Shown: in pieces, positions 8,750 to 19,231 of the stretch
Layout: every line of letters begins with the position of its first letter
Position numbering within the stretch: position 1 is the stretch's first letter
From: Dendrolimus kikuchii
Lineage: Eukaryota; Arthropoda; Insecta; Lepidoptera; Lasiocampidae
Reading direction: 5' to 3'
Assembly (NCBI GenBank): GCA_019925095.2
Contig: CM034402.1
Location: forward strand, 7,575,501 to 7,639,500
DNA length: 64,000 bases
Program-made: the position numbers and the translations under genes
Notes under the pieces: model-generated
The model's input: only the letters and a program-made list of their open reading frames with translations
Database searches by the model: none
What the model was told of the DNA's origin: nothing

Positions 8750-10171
8750 TTATCCTTTCCGTGTTAAAATGGTACCACCTATGCCTTTAGCTTCTCTCTT
8801 ATTACGAATACCTTGTTTAACCCACATATTAGGCATTTCTGGTGGCATCATGTCTGGTATAGGCAGTTGAGGTGGCACTTGTCGTATCATCTGAAACCAA
8901 TAAAATATTTTTTATCAGAATAGAAGGTGGTCTGCATAATATCGGCTACGGTATTGTTAGTAAGAAATCTTATCGCCGGGACAGTACCTAACGTCTTTAA
9001 TTGTGCGTGTAGGGGCAATCCTACGGAGACGAATCACGTACAGCTGTTGTAAGTTAATAAAAACGTTTAGTTAAAAAACTGGTGTTTCCTTCCAATCCTA
9101 AGTGAGTAGCCCACTTGCACGTAACAATATTATTGACAACATAATATGATTTGAACAAATAGATTCCTTTTTTAATAGTTCTTTAAATAAGACACATTTT
9201 CAAATACATTAATGGGTGGCACTTGTCATTATACTGGGTCGTACTATTATACTATCGTGTATATATAATCGTGTTATTATACTGGGGATATGTTTTTAGG
9301 TCACTATAGCCACCGTCCGAGTTAATTTTCTTCCATGTTAATCACAAACGCGTAGTCTACCTTGTTAAATGGAATCTAAATTTTAGGAATCAAACCTGTA
9401 ACTCGTATAGTTTCGATTCCTGATAAAATTAATTTCTTAAGTTTTACATTATTTACTTCTGTAGGGTTATTCAGAAACGTCGGTCATCATATCAACCTCC
9501 AATCATACAGAACTTTAAACGAACTCATACGAGAATGGTTCGGTCGGGAGCTTTCCGTTCGTTTCCGACGTTTCTGAATAACGTTCTACTGAAACTACTG
9601 ATTGTACTTATTAAGTGTTGCAATTTATGTTTACTCTTTTTTTTATTGCAGGAGTTCAGCAGACAGGCAGACGGCCCACTTGATGGAAAGCGGGTACGAT
9701 AGCCTATGGACATTTAAAACACCAAAAGTGCTACAAATGCGGTGCTGCTCCCTTAAGGGAGACTGGAACCTGTTCACTAATGCCGGAACACAATTCAAGG
9801 TTGTTATGGTGGCATACTTTAGACCAGGGGTGGTAGCCATCCAGTCGAGCAAATGCCCTACCACCTGGCTGTGGGTTGTTTTGTCGCCTCTTACGACAGG
9901 CCGCCCGGCCGCAGGAAATTGCTTTCTTCCTCCGTTCCGTTTCTGAATTGCAGTCATTTACAATTTGTTTTTCAGTTAATATACTAAATAAACTTAAAAA
10001 TTATAAGACATAAGTACTGTTATTGTTACTTACTCTCATCGATGATTGCAGTTTTTCATTATAACCGGATAACAGGCGTGGGTCGTGAGATGATATAATC
10101 CTTTCCTGTGAAAAGCTCAAACACAGGCTTATAGTCCTAGCCATAGCTATCAGTACTAACAAATACTTCAT
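8750..10171 (-). CDS. Putative small secreted peptide, two exons (92 aa)
   Basis: Exon 1 (10171-10034) is 46 codons from ATG and ends at a consensus donor AGA|GTAAGT. Exon 2 (8890-8750) follows TTGGTTTCAG and adds 46 codons plus TAA; both junctions are phase 0. Residues 1-21 (MKYLLVLIAMA then LSFS) look like a signal peptide. The mature part has no Cys, has a Pro-rich stretch (VPPQLPIPDMMPPEMP, about 51-66) and a dibasic NKR near 76-78 that might be a processing site. A TATA box lies about 50 bp upstream of the ATG. The 1.1 kb intron holds a SINE and a MITE. I do not recognise the family; a neuropeptide-like or other extracellular role is possible but unproven. Confidence 0.7.
8917..9212. repeat. 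Direct repeat D, copy 2
   Basis: Second copy of repeat D, inside the intron of the small minus-strand gene. Immediately beyond it, at 9213-9228, GGTGGCACTTGTC matches the start of exon 2 of that gene (about 8872-8884). This suggests the duplication once included the exon and then lost most of it by deletion. Confidence 0.8.
9466..9582. mobile_element. Short MITE with perfect 18 bp inverted ends
   Basis: GTTATTCAGAAACGTCGG (9466-9483) is exactly inverted at 9565-9582. The 81 bp between them carries no ORF. Size and perfect ends fit a miniature inverted-repeat element. The family is not known to me and the target duplication is unclear. Confidence 0.7.
9636..9942 (-). repeat. SINE-A copy, minus strand, intronic
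   Basis: Starts with a T-run followed by ATTGCAGGAG and ends near GGAAGAAAGCAATTTC...GTTCC, which is SINE-A in reverse. It lies in the intron of the small secreted-peptide gene, in the same orientation as that gene. It is full length and retains the 5' TTTCCTGCGGCCGGGCGG block. Confidence 0.78.
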
Positions 10172-10219
10172 GTTCTCAGTGTATCGTCAGATTGATGATG
10201 ATTTATTGCGTTTGTCTCA

Positions 10220-10227
10220 TTTTTATA
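10220..10227 (-). promoter_or_regulatory. TATA box of the small secreted-peptide gene
   Basis: On the minus strand TATAAAAA lies 49-56 bases upstream of the ATG at 10171. A start site about 30 bases downstream would give a 5' UTR of about 20-25 bases, which is plausible for a small, strongly expressed insect gene. The start site itself is inferred. Confidence 0.5.
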
Positions 10228-10572
10228 ACATGCGCGTTGCATGTATCTGTATCTAGATGGAAACTTTTAACAAACAATACAACGGCATCCTGTATGATAC
10301 ATGTACAAGATAAAACATGAAAAACTACAATTTAAATAATCATGGTGATTATAATCATTGTTAATTACGTTGTACTAACATGCTGAATTGTAAAATATTA
10401 TGCTATTTATGGTCGATTTCAATTTTTTTCTGACATTTCTAAAATCTTAAAATCATCCATGTAGGAACAGAGAAGGAATACAATTTCCTGCAGCCGGACG
10501 GCCTGTGGTAAAAGGCTACAAAACAACCCACAGGCAGGTGGTAGGGCATTTACCCGACTGAATGGCTACCAA

Positions 10573-11927
10573 TTTGTAGGGCCATCAGTTTGATCAGCAC
10601 AGCATCTAAAGTGTATGCGAATATTATTGAAAAGAGAATGAGAGTTGTATCCGATGGATTACTGTGGGATGCACAAAGTGGCTTCAGAAATGGAAGGGGA
10701 TGTATGGATCAAGTTTTCTCTCTCCGCAATATCGTAGAGAAGCAGCTGGCTATGGGCCGGAAGGTTTTCTGCGGTTTTGTGGATCTAGAAAAAGCATTTG
10801 ACAGGGTTGTGCGGAAGGACCTCTGGGACATATTGCCCGGATATGGGATTAAATGCCAATTGATGCGTGCTGTGCAGTCCACTTACGAGGACTGTATGGC
10901 ATGCGTGCGAGTGGAAGGCAGCCTGTCGCCCTGGTTTGACGTCAATATTGGCGTCCGCCAGGGCTGCATGCTGTCGGCTTTGCTGTTCATCCTATACCTG
11001 GACGATTGTCTCTAGAGAATAAGATTGATGGATGTTGGGGTCCGGATGAGTGATCTAGTTGTAAGCACCCTGCTTTATGCGGATGATGCCGTGCTTTTAG
11101 CCGAATCGCCATCAGAACTGCAAACACTAGTCACAATGATGAAACATGACTGTCAGGCGAGAGGCTTACATTTGAATGCGAAGAAAACAAAGGTTATGGT
11201 GTTTGAAAGAGAAGAAACCAAAACGAATGCAAGGATAAAGGTCGATGATGTTATGCTAGAGCAAGTGAATGAGTTTGTATATCTTGGATGTGCTTTTAGC
11301 AGGGATGGAAGGTACACCACTGATATAGAAAGACGAGTGAATTTGGAGAATAGTGTGAATGGAGCGTTAGGTAAACTTCTAGGCGCTAAGAACCTCAGCC
11401 AGAAGGCCCAGCTCGCCATACACAACGCGGTGCTGGTACCTACGCTCACGTATGGATGCGAGAGTTGGGTATGGAAGAGAGAGCATGAAAGTAGAGTAAA
11501 CGCGGTCGAGATGCGAGCACTACGCAAAATCTGCGGAGTGAAGCTCGCAGACCGCGTTCGTAATACCGAAGTAAGAAAGAGAGTTGGTCTGAAAGAGAGT
11601 GTCGGGGTGAAGGTAAGGAAAGGAATGCTCCGGTGGTTCGGGCATGTGGAAAGAATGCATGATGAAAGAATGACTAAACAGATATACAAGGCAAAAGTGG
11701 ATGGATGCAGAAGTCGTGGAAGGCTACGACACACCTTCCATGATCAAATTGATCGTGTACTAGCAGGTGATGTCAGGAGCCTTAAGAACAGACGAGCTTG
11801 CATGACAAGAGATATGAATGTCAAAGAGGCAAGTGAGGTGTGTAAGAATAAGCCTAAATGGCACTCTGTTGTTCGTGCCTACCCCGCAAGGGAACTGGCG
11901 TGAAGTTATGTATGTATGTATGTATGT
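10573..11927 (+). mobile_element. RTE-like LINE, 5'-truncated
   Basis: A 1.35 kb non-LTR element inserted into SINE-A with an AATGGCTACCAA duplication. It carries most of the reverse transcriptase and the C-terminal region and lacks the endonuclease. It has almost no 3' UTR and ends in (TATG)n, both typical of the RTE clade. 3' fragments of the same family occur at 16772-16911, 47986-48175 and 54798-55225 (-). Confidence 0.88.
10590..11903 (+). pseudogene. RTE-like reverse transcriptase ORF with one stop
   Basis: One frame interrupted only by TAG at 11013-11015. Reverse transcriptase blocks in order are QSGFRNGRG (fingers), FVDLEKAFDRV (motif A), GVRQGCMLSALLF (motif B) and LLYADDAVLLA (motif C with YADD). 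The C-terminal region contains LTYGCESWVW, VEMRALRKICGV and GMLRWFGHVERM and ends YPARELA, with the stop just before the TATG tail. The N-terminal endonuclease is missing through 5' truncation, so it cannot act on its own even without the stop. Confidence 0.88.
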
Positions 11928-11986
11928 AATGGCTACCAAGTACCACCCCTGATCTAGAGTATGCCGCCATAACTACCATGAGTTGT

Positions 11987-12627
11987 TTTTTTTTTGTTTT
12001 TATGACTTGGCAGCTAGGCCTTTGAGCCTGATCTTAGATTCAATGTAGTTTCTTCATTTTCTTAAACCTATGTGTAGCACAGCTGAACTGTAGATTATCA
12101 ACTAGTGCCATTCAACTAAGTGTTGTGATAACTCAAAAGGCCACATTTGACTTTACAATTCACATTTCTCACAAAACACATAATTACTACTCAAAAACTA
12201 TCAATATCTTACAACTATTGTTAATTTTAGAGTAATTTTACACATTTTTAGAAAATAAAACTGCACAGCACATCTCCTTTCAGTTCCCGCCAAAAATTCG
12301 CATATAACCTATTATTGAGGCTTATGGCTTGGCAGCTACGCCTTTAACCCAGATCTTAATTCACAATATAATTTCTTCGTTTTCTTAAGCCTTTGTGTAG
12401 CACAGCTGAACTGTAGGTAATCAGCTAGTGCCATTCATCGGAGTTCTTGTGACAACTGAAAAGGCCACATTTGACTATACAGTTTACATTTCTCACAAAA
12501 CACATAATTACTACTCAAAAACTATCAATATCCTACAACTATTGTTCATTTTAGAGTAACTTTACACATTTTTAGAAAATAAAACTACACAGCACAACAT
12601 CTCCTTTCAGTTCCCGCCAAAAACTCT
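11987..12627 (-). repeat. SINE-M head-to-tail dimer
   Basis: Two copies of a ~310 bp repeat in tandem (about 11987-12317 and 12318-12627). Read on the minus strand each unit starts GAGTTTTTGGCGGGAACTG and ends CAAGCCATAAA plus an A-rich tail. A single TGAGTTGT duplication flanks the pair, so the dimer inserted as one unit. The style resembles lepidopteran Metulj-type SINEs, a name recalled rather than verified. Other copies are at 15812-16080 and 26806-27505. Confidence 0.75.
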
Positions 12628-12793
12628 TGAGTTGTGTTCCGACATTAGTGAGTAGGTTCCAGTCTCCTTTAAGAGAGCAGCAGCGCATCTGTAGCATCTT
12701 CGCTGTTGAAAATGTCCATAGGCGGTGGTAAGCCCCTTCCATCAAGTGGGCCGTCTGCCTGTCTACTGAGCTCCTGCAATAAAAAAAAATATA

Positions 12794-13157
12794 CGTTCCA
12801 CATGAGGCTTATAACGACCACGTTCACGACTGCGATTTTTCCCTTTCCACTTGCCTGTGGGCGTTACAATCATAGACTCTAGTGGAACGGGTTGTGAAGC
12901 GTTGATGTCATTAATGACGAAATACACAAATGTCATTGGTTTATTTGAAAATCGCGCCTTTTTCAATGTCAATCGATAGAGAGAACTAATGCTCGGTGCT
13001 CAACGACTACATCGACATCTACATCTTGGCATGGGTCGTTGTGTGATCGAAAATAAGACGTCATTGGTGACGTTTTCGCCCCGACCATAACGACCGTTGT
13101 CGCCATGTGGAACGGCAGACGGAGCGTTTTGGGCGTTGTGAGATACTACAGGGGCTA
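12794..13157. mobile_element. MITE M1, copy 2 (rearranged)
   Basis: Starts CGTTCCACATGAGG and contains the M1 body, but with about 120 extra bases (near 12899-13020) and no right terminal TGGAACG. It abuts the next M1 copy at 13158, forming a tandem pair. It carries GACGTCATTGGTGACG near 13059. Confidence 0.6.
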
Positions 13158-13409
13158 CGTTCCATTACGGACTAACAACGACCACGTTCACTACCGCGAC
13201 TTTCCCGTTTCACTTGCTTGCCGGCGTTACAATTGTAAACTAAAGTGGAAAGGCTATTTGACCCACCTCTTGACATGGGTCGTTGTGAGCGTTGTGTGAT
13301 CAAAAATGATGACGTCATTAGTGACGTTTTCGCCAGGACCACAACAACCGCGGTCGCCTTGTGGAACGACTAACGGAGTATTTTGGGCGTTGCGAGCTAC
13401 AGTGGAACG
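13158..13409. mobile_element. MITE M1, copy 3 (252 bp)
   Basis: CGTTCCA at 13158 and TGGAACG at 13403-13409 bound a copy nearly equal in length to 268-521. The internal TGACGTCA palindrome is intact (about 13310-13317). Confidence 0.68.
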
Positions 13410-13472
13410 TCCTGTAGAAGCCGCTGCATATGTTTCATGTCGCATATCATTTTAAATTTTCAAACAAGCAAC

Positions 13473-15356
13473 CTTAGATCATATAAACGTCTAGGTCACG
13501 CATCAATTGCACAAAAACGGCCCAAAAACAGTGCACCAAAATTGATGCACTGGCTTCAGTGGCTTCCCACGCCTGTTAGTGTCGTTTCGATTACTTTACT
13601 GGTTAGAGCTCTCGCAAAAAAATAATTATGCCGGCCTGCGCTATTAAAATGTGTCGGAACTATTTTAAAACGGGAAAGGATAAGGATGAGATGTCATTTA
13701 ATCGGAAAACTTAACACTTTTCTCATGATTTCTTTATAAAAACGTGAAATTTAATTTCGACATTTTCAAGGTTATCGAATTGATTGATGTTGTCAGGTGA
13801 GAAGTGTGACTTATTTTCCAAAATTTGGGGACTTTTGTTACGATTTTTTTTTATTTATGAAATATGAATAATTGAAAAAATCTATAGAAAACAGACATGT
13901 AATGTTTGTGTGTCCGGTTTTCTTAAACTAGTTTATATTATGTTTTAGACTTCCTACGGATCCAATTGTAGCATATTGTTGGATAAAGAGAAGGATTTTG
14001 AATCATTTTCGGAGATATTTTTACACTATGTTTTTTATATTTTCTTATCAACGGCACAATTGTATTGAAATAAAGTACCTAAAATAATTATATATGATCG
14101 TGACCGATAAGATGTAAGTTGTGTGAAGAATAATTAGAAAATTTAAGAATACTTAACCATCATATAAAATTATTTGTAATCTAACCTTAGCGCTTTGGAC
14201 AATATAAACTTTTTAATGTAACCTTATGACGTTTGACATAGAATTGACAGAATGCGTGCTGCAAATATCGTTAAAGAGGATGTAAAAAAAACTGAATATC
14301 GTTTAAAGCAGATGCTTCGGTCGGAGTTATCTGTACTAATATTATAAAGAGGTAAAGTTTGTAAGTTTGTGACGTTGTAGGGGGTAATCTCGGGATCTAC
14401 TAAACCGATTTTAAAAATTATTTTACTGTTGGAAAGCTACGTTAACAGGGAGTGTCATAGGCTATATAACATGACGCTTTATATCACGGGAGCGGGACAG
14501 ACCACGGGTGAATCCGCCCCGGGCCACTAGTAATATTATAGATAACTCTTTATTGTCATAATTAAGATATTAATTTTGTCTATATTCTGTTAGCTGCATC
14601 TCCATTAATTCCTAATAAAGAAATAATTTAATATATTAATATGATAAACTACTAGTTTGAATAAAAACTTTTGGATATGAATATTTTTATTTCTATAATA
14701 GCCCTTTTCAAGTGGTTTAGTTGCTCTTAAGTCCCTGCATTAAACTATCCCGTGTACCTACCCCGTAGTTCCTACTACTGATATAAACTTTGGATTATAC
14801 ATAAAGCCTACTACCCAATATGAACCTATCGAATCGTTCCAAGTCTACTATTACAAATGATTTCACTGACTTTTAGCGCAGGATAATCTTTGGGTTATAA
14901 ATAGTCATCTAATAACCTTCGTGAACATGATGTGTAACACAAAAATAATTTGCCATTATGAATAGTTTTTTTTAAATTATTATATTAGTATTGGTAATTA
15001 ACAGACTTATAAATATGTACTAATATCTGTACAGACAATACTGTAATGCGAATTAAAATTACTACATGTGCTATGAATGTGTTATGAATATATTTGTGCA
15101 TGTATTTTTTTATGGTTCGTTCCAAGACACACAACTTTTGTTGCTAATACTTTATTAAAAAAAAAACTGAAACCTCTGAGTAATATTAAATTATAACACA
15201 TAAAGCGATTAAATCATAACGATCATTTAAACTTTTCACTTACATAAAAAATATTTAATTATAAAATATGGGGTAATATTTTTTTCCTGATACCCCGAAA
15301 ACACAGAGTGAAATTAGCAACGCTTCGCGATTTTGATGCCGTTTTAGGCGATGTTG
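13473..15356. repeat. Repeat Y, copy 1 (1.9 kb)
   Basis: Highly similar along its length to 37712-39646, apart from a few indels. Both begin CTTAGATCATATAAACG and end GGCGATGTTG. No terminal inverted repeats, LTRs or intact ORF were found, so its class is unknown. It contains the small Helitron at 14330-14531, also present in the second copy, so that insertion predates the duplication or spread of Y. Confidence 0.85.
14330..14531 (+). mobile_element. Small Helitron-like element (CTAGT end)
   Basis: Begins TCTGTACTAATATTATAAAG and ends GGGCCACTAGT, next to AATATTATAG. The pattern TC...CTAGT matches miniature Helitrons described from Lepidoptera (Lep1-like; recalled). About 200 bp, non-coding. 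The sister copy is at 38587-38788. Confidence 0.65.
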
Positions 15357-15650
15357 TTTGTTAGCAATGCTCTCTCTAGACATGTTATATCTAAATGCAA
15401 GCAACATAACCTTGCTTTTTTATATATATATTTTTGTGTGTATTCAAGTAGATTCGAGAACGGTTTAGATTCAGAATTATTCCCAGTAGGTGGCGATGGA
15501 ATCGGGTTCCAGGATTTTAAGGATTTTTGGTGTTTATTTGAGAGGGTCCGTCGATGGTTTAAATCTACAGTTGGACCCAGTAGGTGGCGCAGCAATCGGG
15601 ACCTAGATTTTTACTTTTCAGAGCAGGACAGGACAAAGCCTGCGCGGCCG
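15357..15650. other. Unrecognised, with a short internal repeat
   Basis: CCCAGTAGGTGGCG occurs twice about 94 bp apart (near 15482 and 15576), each followed by a CAATCGGG-like block. It may belong to the mobile element that continues rightward. No coding call is made. Confidence 0.35.
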
Positions 15651-16771
15651 CTAGTGTTATAAATTATAAAAGTATTACGCATCTTGCTAAATTAGCCTCT
15701 CTCTACTCTTCCGAATATGAGGCTCTGATTGTTAAGCTTGATATTCGTCTAAATTTGGGAATAAGTAAAAGGACATTTGAAACTCGAACTGTTTTCAACT
15801 CAACAGTGACATTTTTTTATGTTTATGGCTTGGCAACTAGGCCTTTAAGCCAGGCGCAGTTGTATTGTAGGCTACAATCCACACCATTCAACGGAGTTCT
15901 TGTGAAAACTCGAATGGCCACATTTAACTATACAGTTCACATTTCTCACAAAACACATAATTACTACTCAAAAACTATCAATATCCTACAAAACTATTGT
16001 TCATTTTAGTTATTTTGCTCATTTTTAGAAAATATAACTGCACAGCACAACGTCTCCTTTCAGTTCCCGCCAAAAACTCCTCAACAGTGACAACTGGCAT
16101 CATATTTTTAGTGATGCGTCCAAACGTTCCACATCTGGTGTAGTGGGCGTTGGTATGTATCACTCACAGTATAATATAGTTCAAAAGGTCAAACTACCTC
16201 CTGAAAGTTTAGTTTTCACAGGTGAATATTTAGGCTTGTATATAGCAGTAGAATATGTCCTCCTTTTAAAATTAAAAAATGCAATTACCTTTTCAGACTC
16301 AATGAGCGCTCTTCAGTCTTTAAATAAATATCTCTTTAAAATTAATCTTGTTAGTCCATTAATTATACAAACCCGGAATTTGATTTAAAAATGTATTGAC
16401 AGGGGTTATTCTATTATTTTTGCATGGATACCAAGTCACAGATGCATACTGGGAAACGAGAGAGCTGACAGGCTTGCCAGTGACGCAATCGAATGTGGTG
16501 ATAGGGCTTATTATAAAATTTACGCTCATGATCTCTTAGCCCTGCCTAAAATCTGCTTACGTAGTTCGTGGAATAAGGTATGGTCTGTTTCTTCTCATAA
16601 TAAAGGCACATTTTATAAGTCGGTTCAATCCGAAATTCCTTTAAAACCTTGGTTCTCCAAGTTGACGTTGTGTAAAAGGGTATCTGTCATAACTCGAATA
16701 AGAATAGGTCACGTATGTACGTCTTCCCATCTATTCAAGTTTCGAATAGTCAACAGAAGAAGACTGACAGA
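15651..16771 (+). pseudogene. Jockey/R1-type LINE, RNase H region
   Basis: 3' part of a LINE ORF2. Before the SINE insertion it encodes a linker (SITHLAKLASLYSSEYEAL). After it, WHHIFSDASKRS gives the first RNase H Asp, FTGEYLGLYIAVEY the Glu, TFSDSMSALQSL the next Asp, and AWIPSHRCILGNERADRLA the final conserved block. A stop falls within the domain (ends at 16388). SINE-M at 15812-16080 splits it. The C-terminus is cut off near 16771, where an RTE LINE 3' end begins. It is inactive. Confidence 0.75.
15812..16080 (-). repeat. SINE-M monomer inside a LINE
   Basis: Flanked by the 13 bp duplication CTCAACAGTGACA (15799-15811 and 16080-16092). A T-run at the left shows minus-strand retroposition. 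The unit matches one arm of the dimers at 11987-12627 and 26806-27505, with an internal deletion. The clean duplication defines both ends of the family. Confidence 0.85.
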
Positions 16772-16911
16772 CTTAAGAACAGACGAGCGTGCATGACAAG
16801 AGTTATGAATGTCAAAGAAGCAAGTGAGGTGTGTAAGAATAAGCCTAAATGGCGCTCTGTTGTTCGTGCCTACCCCGCAAGGGAACTGGCGTGCAGTTAT
16901 ATATGTATGTA
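16772..16911 (+). repeat. RTE-like LINE 3' end fragment
   Basis: CTTAAGAACAGACGAGCG... encodes the tail RRACMTRVMNVKEASEV ending YPARELA, then a TATATGTATG tail. It is the 3' end of the family at 10573-11927, severely 5'-truncated. Confidence 0.82.
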
Positions 16912-17001
16912 ATAAGTCAATTTATCGTTCATTAGGTATGTTTATTGTTAATTTTTAAACATATATATTTTTATTTTAAATATAATATAATATTTACAGT
17001 A

Positions 17002-17220
17002 TTATCTATGATTCCTTCTCTGAACCTCTCTTTTTCCAAATCCCTTTTCTTTTCTTTTGTTTAAATGTTTCCTCGTTTTAATGTTGCCCAAAAGTATATC
17101 TAAAACTGTCTCGTCTTCTATATTATAAAATTGAATATGTTGAATAAGCTCAGTATTTGTCGTTGGCTCAACGCTAAACGCGGAAGCCATTGGAGAAGAA
17201 AAAAAAATCGTAGCCGCCAT
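17002..17220 (-). CDS. Uncharacterised small protein (72 aa)
   Basis: A single ORF starting ATGGCGGCTACG, a good insect-type start context, and ending NHR-TAA. The N-terminus is hydrophobic and Ser/Ala-rich (MAATIFFSS), the middle acidic (NIEDETVLDILLGN), and the C-terminus strongly basic (KTRKHLNKRKEKGFGKREV). A basic tail suggests RNA, nucleolar or mitochondrial association, but this is inference. AATAAA-like signals follow on the minus strand near 16945-16975. It is divergent from the gene at 17450, with 229 bp between the start codons, so a shared promoter is likely. I do not recognise the family. Confidence 0.55.
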   Translation of the reverse strand: MAATIFFSSPMASAFSVEPTTNTELIQHIQFYNIEDETVLDILLGNIKTRKHLNKRKEKGFGKREVQRRNHR

Positions 17221-17449
17221 AAAGTTTGCATCGAACCAAGAAGCTTACACACAAAAGCTTCTTGCATCGAACTATACCTAATCTATGATTTTACCGACTT
17301 TTAACTGACAACACTGTAATAACCAGTAATAACTTTCGACTTCTGAGAACTTTGACGCGGTATCTCCAAACAAAATTTAAATTAACACTGAAGTTCCGTG
17401 TTATTAGTGATTCTTTTTAGGATAATTTGTAATAATCAATTGGAATACA
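17221..17449. promoter_or_regulatory. Putative bidirectional promoter
   Basis: The 229 bp between two divergent start codons. It includes the inverted repeat AAGAAGCTT / AAGCTTCTT around 17240-17265. No TATA box was seen at a convincing distance from either start. The role follows from position only. Confidence 0.35.
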
Positions 17450-17895
17450 ATGAAAAGAACAAATAAGATAACGCCAGTGGTAGCATCAGCTGCCGGGCAA
17501 ATCCAGAAACATGAGAACCGTATCGGTCGAGGGGTGCCGGAAGTAACAGAAGCGTACTTGAAGAAATGTTCTTGCAGTAGAAAGAAAACTATTGTTTTCT
17601 GCCGGGCTTGCGGCTATTATTGCAACGGGCGAATTAGGCTGAAATGCGAAATTCACCCACGAGTAAGATTATTTATGAATCTACCCTCTTTTTGCTGTCT
17701 TAAAAGAATTGAAGAAATATAAAGTTTTAATTGATTTTGGCCTATTTTCTCTCCACTGCCTTAAATTTGGGCATTTAAACTACAACCCTTAATATAATTA
17801 AACCTATTTATTTTCAGATAACTTTCTTGTTCGACATAACAGAGTGCCCCCGTTGCCATTCATCTGTGTTTTTGGATGAGTATGTAGGAAATTAG
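17450..17895 (+). CDS. Cys-rich putative zinc-binding protein, two exons (96 aa)
   Basis: Exon 1 (17450-17662, 71 codons) ends CCACGA|GTAAGA. Exon 2 (17818-17895) follows TTTATTTTCAG and ends in TAG; the junction is phase 0. Cysteines are at 40, 42, 51, 54, 58, 66, 81 and 84, with His 69 and 85. CRACGYYCNGRIRLKC followed by HPR and then ECPRCHSS resembles a compact zinc-ribbon arrangement. It looks like a conserved insect protein of unknown function rather than a mobile-element product, because it is properly spliced and has a clean divergent partner. The function is not assigned. The intron is 155 bp. Confidence 0.78.
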
Positions 17896-18668
17896 AATAG
17901 AATATCTACTTAGTTCATTAAAATGTTTTATGTAATTATGAATAGACAATGTTGTGTTTAACTATTCAGCCATCATTGTTTGACTTACATTTGCAAAATC
18001 AGCACCTTGTTAATAATAATAATTGTATTATGCCAACAAAGATTGTTGTTAGTGCAAATGTGTTTTGTTAAGTTTCCTTCTCAAAATTATTTTATAAGTA
18101 ATATAATTATATCACTGGTTAACTATTAAGACCTCCTAAATAACATTTTTTGACCAAATAGTGATTCAGTCTTCTGTATAGATATTTCCTAATTATATTT
18201 TAATCGAACAGAAATGTTTTTGTTAGCCTATATTGACATTTATAACAAGGCATTTTTAATGGCTGCTGTAAATATTGGTATAAAAGTTAAAAGGTCTTCA
18301 TAGTTAACCTTCGATACAGAGACTGATTAGTAACATTGTAATAAGAACATTAAAAAAAAAGTTTGTTTATTAAAATTTATTACTGGCATTGATTGCCTTT
18401 TCTATTAATATATACTAATTAGGTATTATAATTATGCTTAATTGTATTCATGTTTATGTTTAAGGAGAAAAAACATGCTTTTAATTTACAAAAAAGCTAT
18501 TATGTTCAAACATAGTGTTTTTTTGATAAAATAACTAAATGTTTGTAACTTCCATTGTACTTCATACCTTTTCTCCCTTCTATTTGTGTTAAAACTCTAA
18601 TAAATATTAGTAATCATTTATTTCACTGATGTGTTATTCATTCTCTCTTAGCTAAGTATTTTTGAAGA
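17896..18668. other. 3' flank, AT-rich, no gene seen
   Basis: Presumed 3' UTR and intergenic DNA after 17895. AATAAA-type words occur near 18598. No transposon signature was recognised. Confidence 0.35.
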
Positions 18669-19231
18669 GAAATGTGAGTTTTATATAATACTAATCCTAG
18701 TAGTATATAAAATTCACATTTCGGGCATATACATGCCCGCAGCTTTATCTACGCTTGATTTGAAATTCCTCGGGATTTCCGGGATACAAAAAATATAATG
18801 TAAGTTATCGTTTTAGTGAAAATTGTGTTGAAATAAGCTAATTTTTATGCACCCAGACAACTACAAACCGCTCCTGGGTAATTTACCAAGATAAAAGTCT
18901 CACATTTTATTTTTACATTAAATTTGATATCAATCAGTAAAAAAATCGATTTTCCCAGGATGAAGAAGCGCAGATTTTAAGTCTAGGAATTTGTTGTCGA
19001 CCACCGGAAACCGGATTGAAATCGCCCCAGTAGTTTTTACGTGAATTCCGAACAGACAAGAAAAAAAAAAATGCATTGTGTTCTCCATCTTATATAGTAA
19101 TTCCAGTTGTTTTTTTTAAATAGCTGCAATGTGCAGATACGGCATGTATAGAATTTTATATTATAGATTTAAGAATAGTCAAATCTATGATATTATGTAT
19201 ACCTATAGGTACATAGCTTTTTCCATGGATA
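18669..19231. repeat. Hairpin and Helitron-like debris
   Basis: AAATGTGAGTTTTATATA near 18671 is nearly mirrored by TATATAAAATTCACATTT at 18704-18721. It is followed by a GGGATTTCCGGGAT block and a CCGAACAGACAAG block, which recur in the Helitron at 31639-31956. Probably an old, truncated element of that group. Confidence 0.4.

Larger units (their letters stand above)
10463..12789 (+). repeat. SINE-A copy split by two later insertions
   Basis: SINE-A sequence continues across three blocks: 10463-10572, about 11928-11986 and about 12628-12789 (ending TCCTGCAATAAAAAAAAA). The first gap is an RTE LINE flanked by AATGGCTACCAA (10561-10572 and 11928-11939). The second is a SINE-M dimer flanked by TGAGTTGT (11979-11986 and 12628-12635). 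Removing both restores the order seen in intact copies, so SINE-A is the oldest of the three. Confidence 0.85.

Noticed and set aside
11153..11734. 193-codon open frame on the minus strand
   Set aside because: It lies opposite the well-supported reverse transcriptase frame with YADD and is its antisense shadow.
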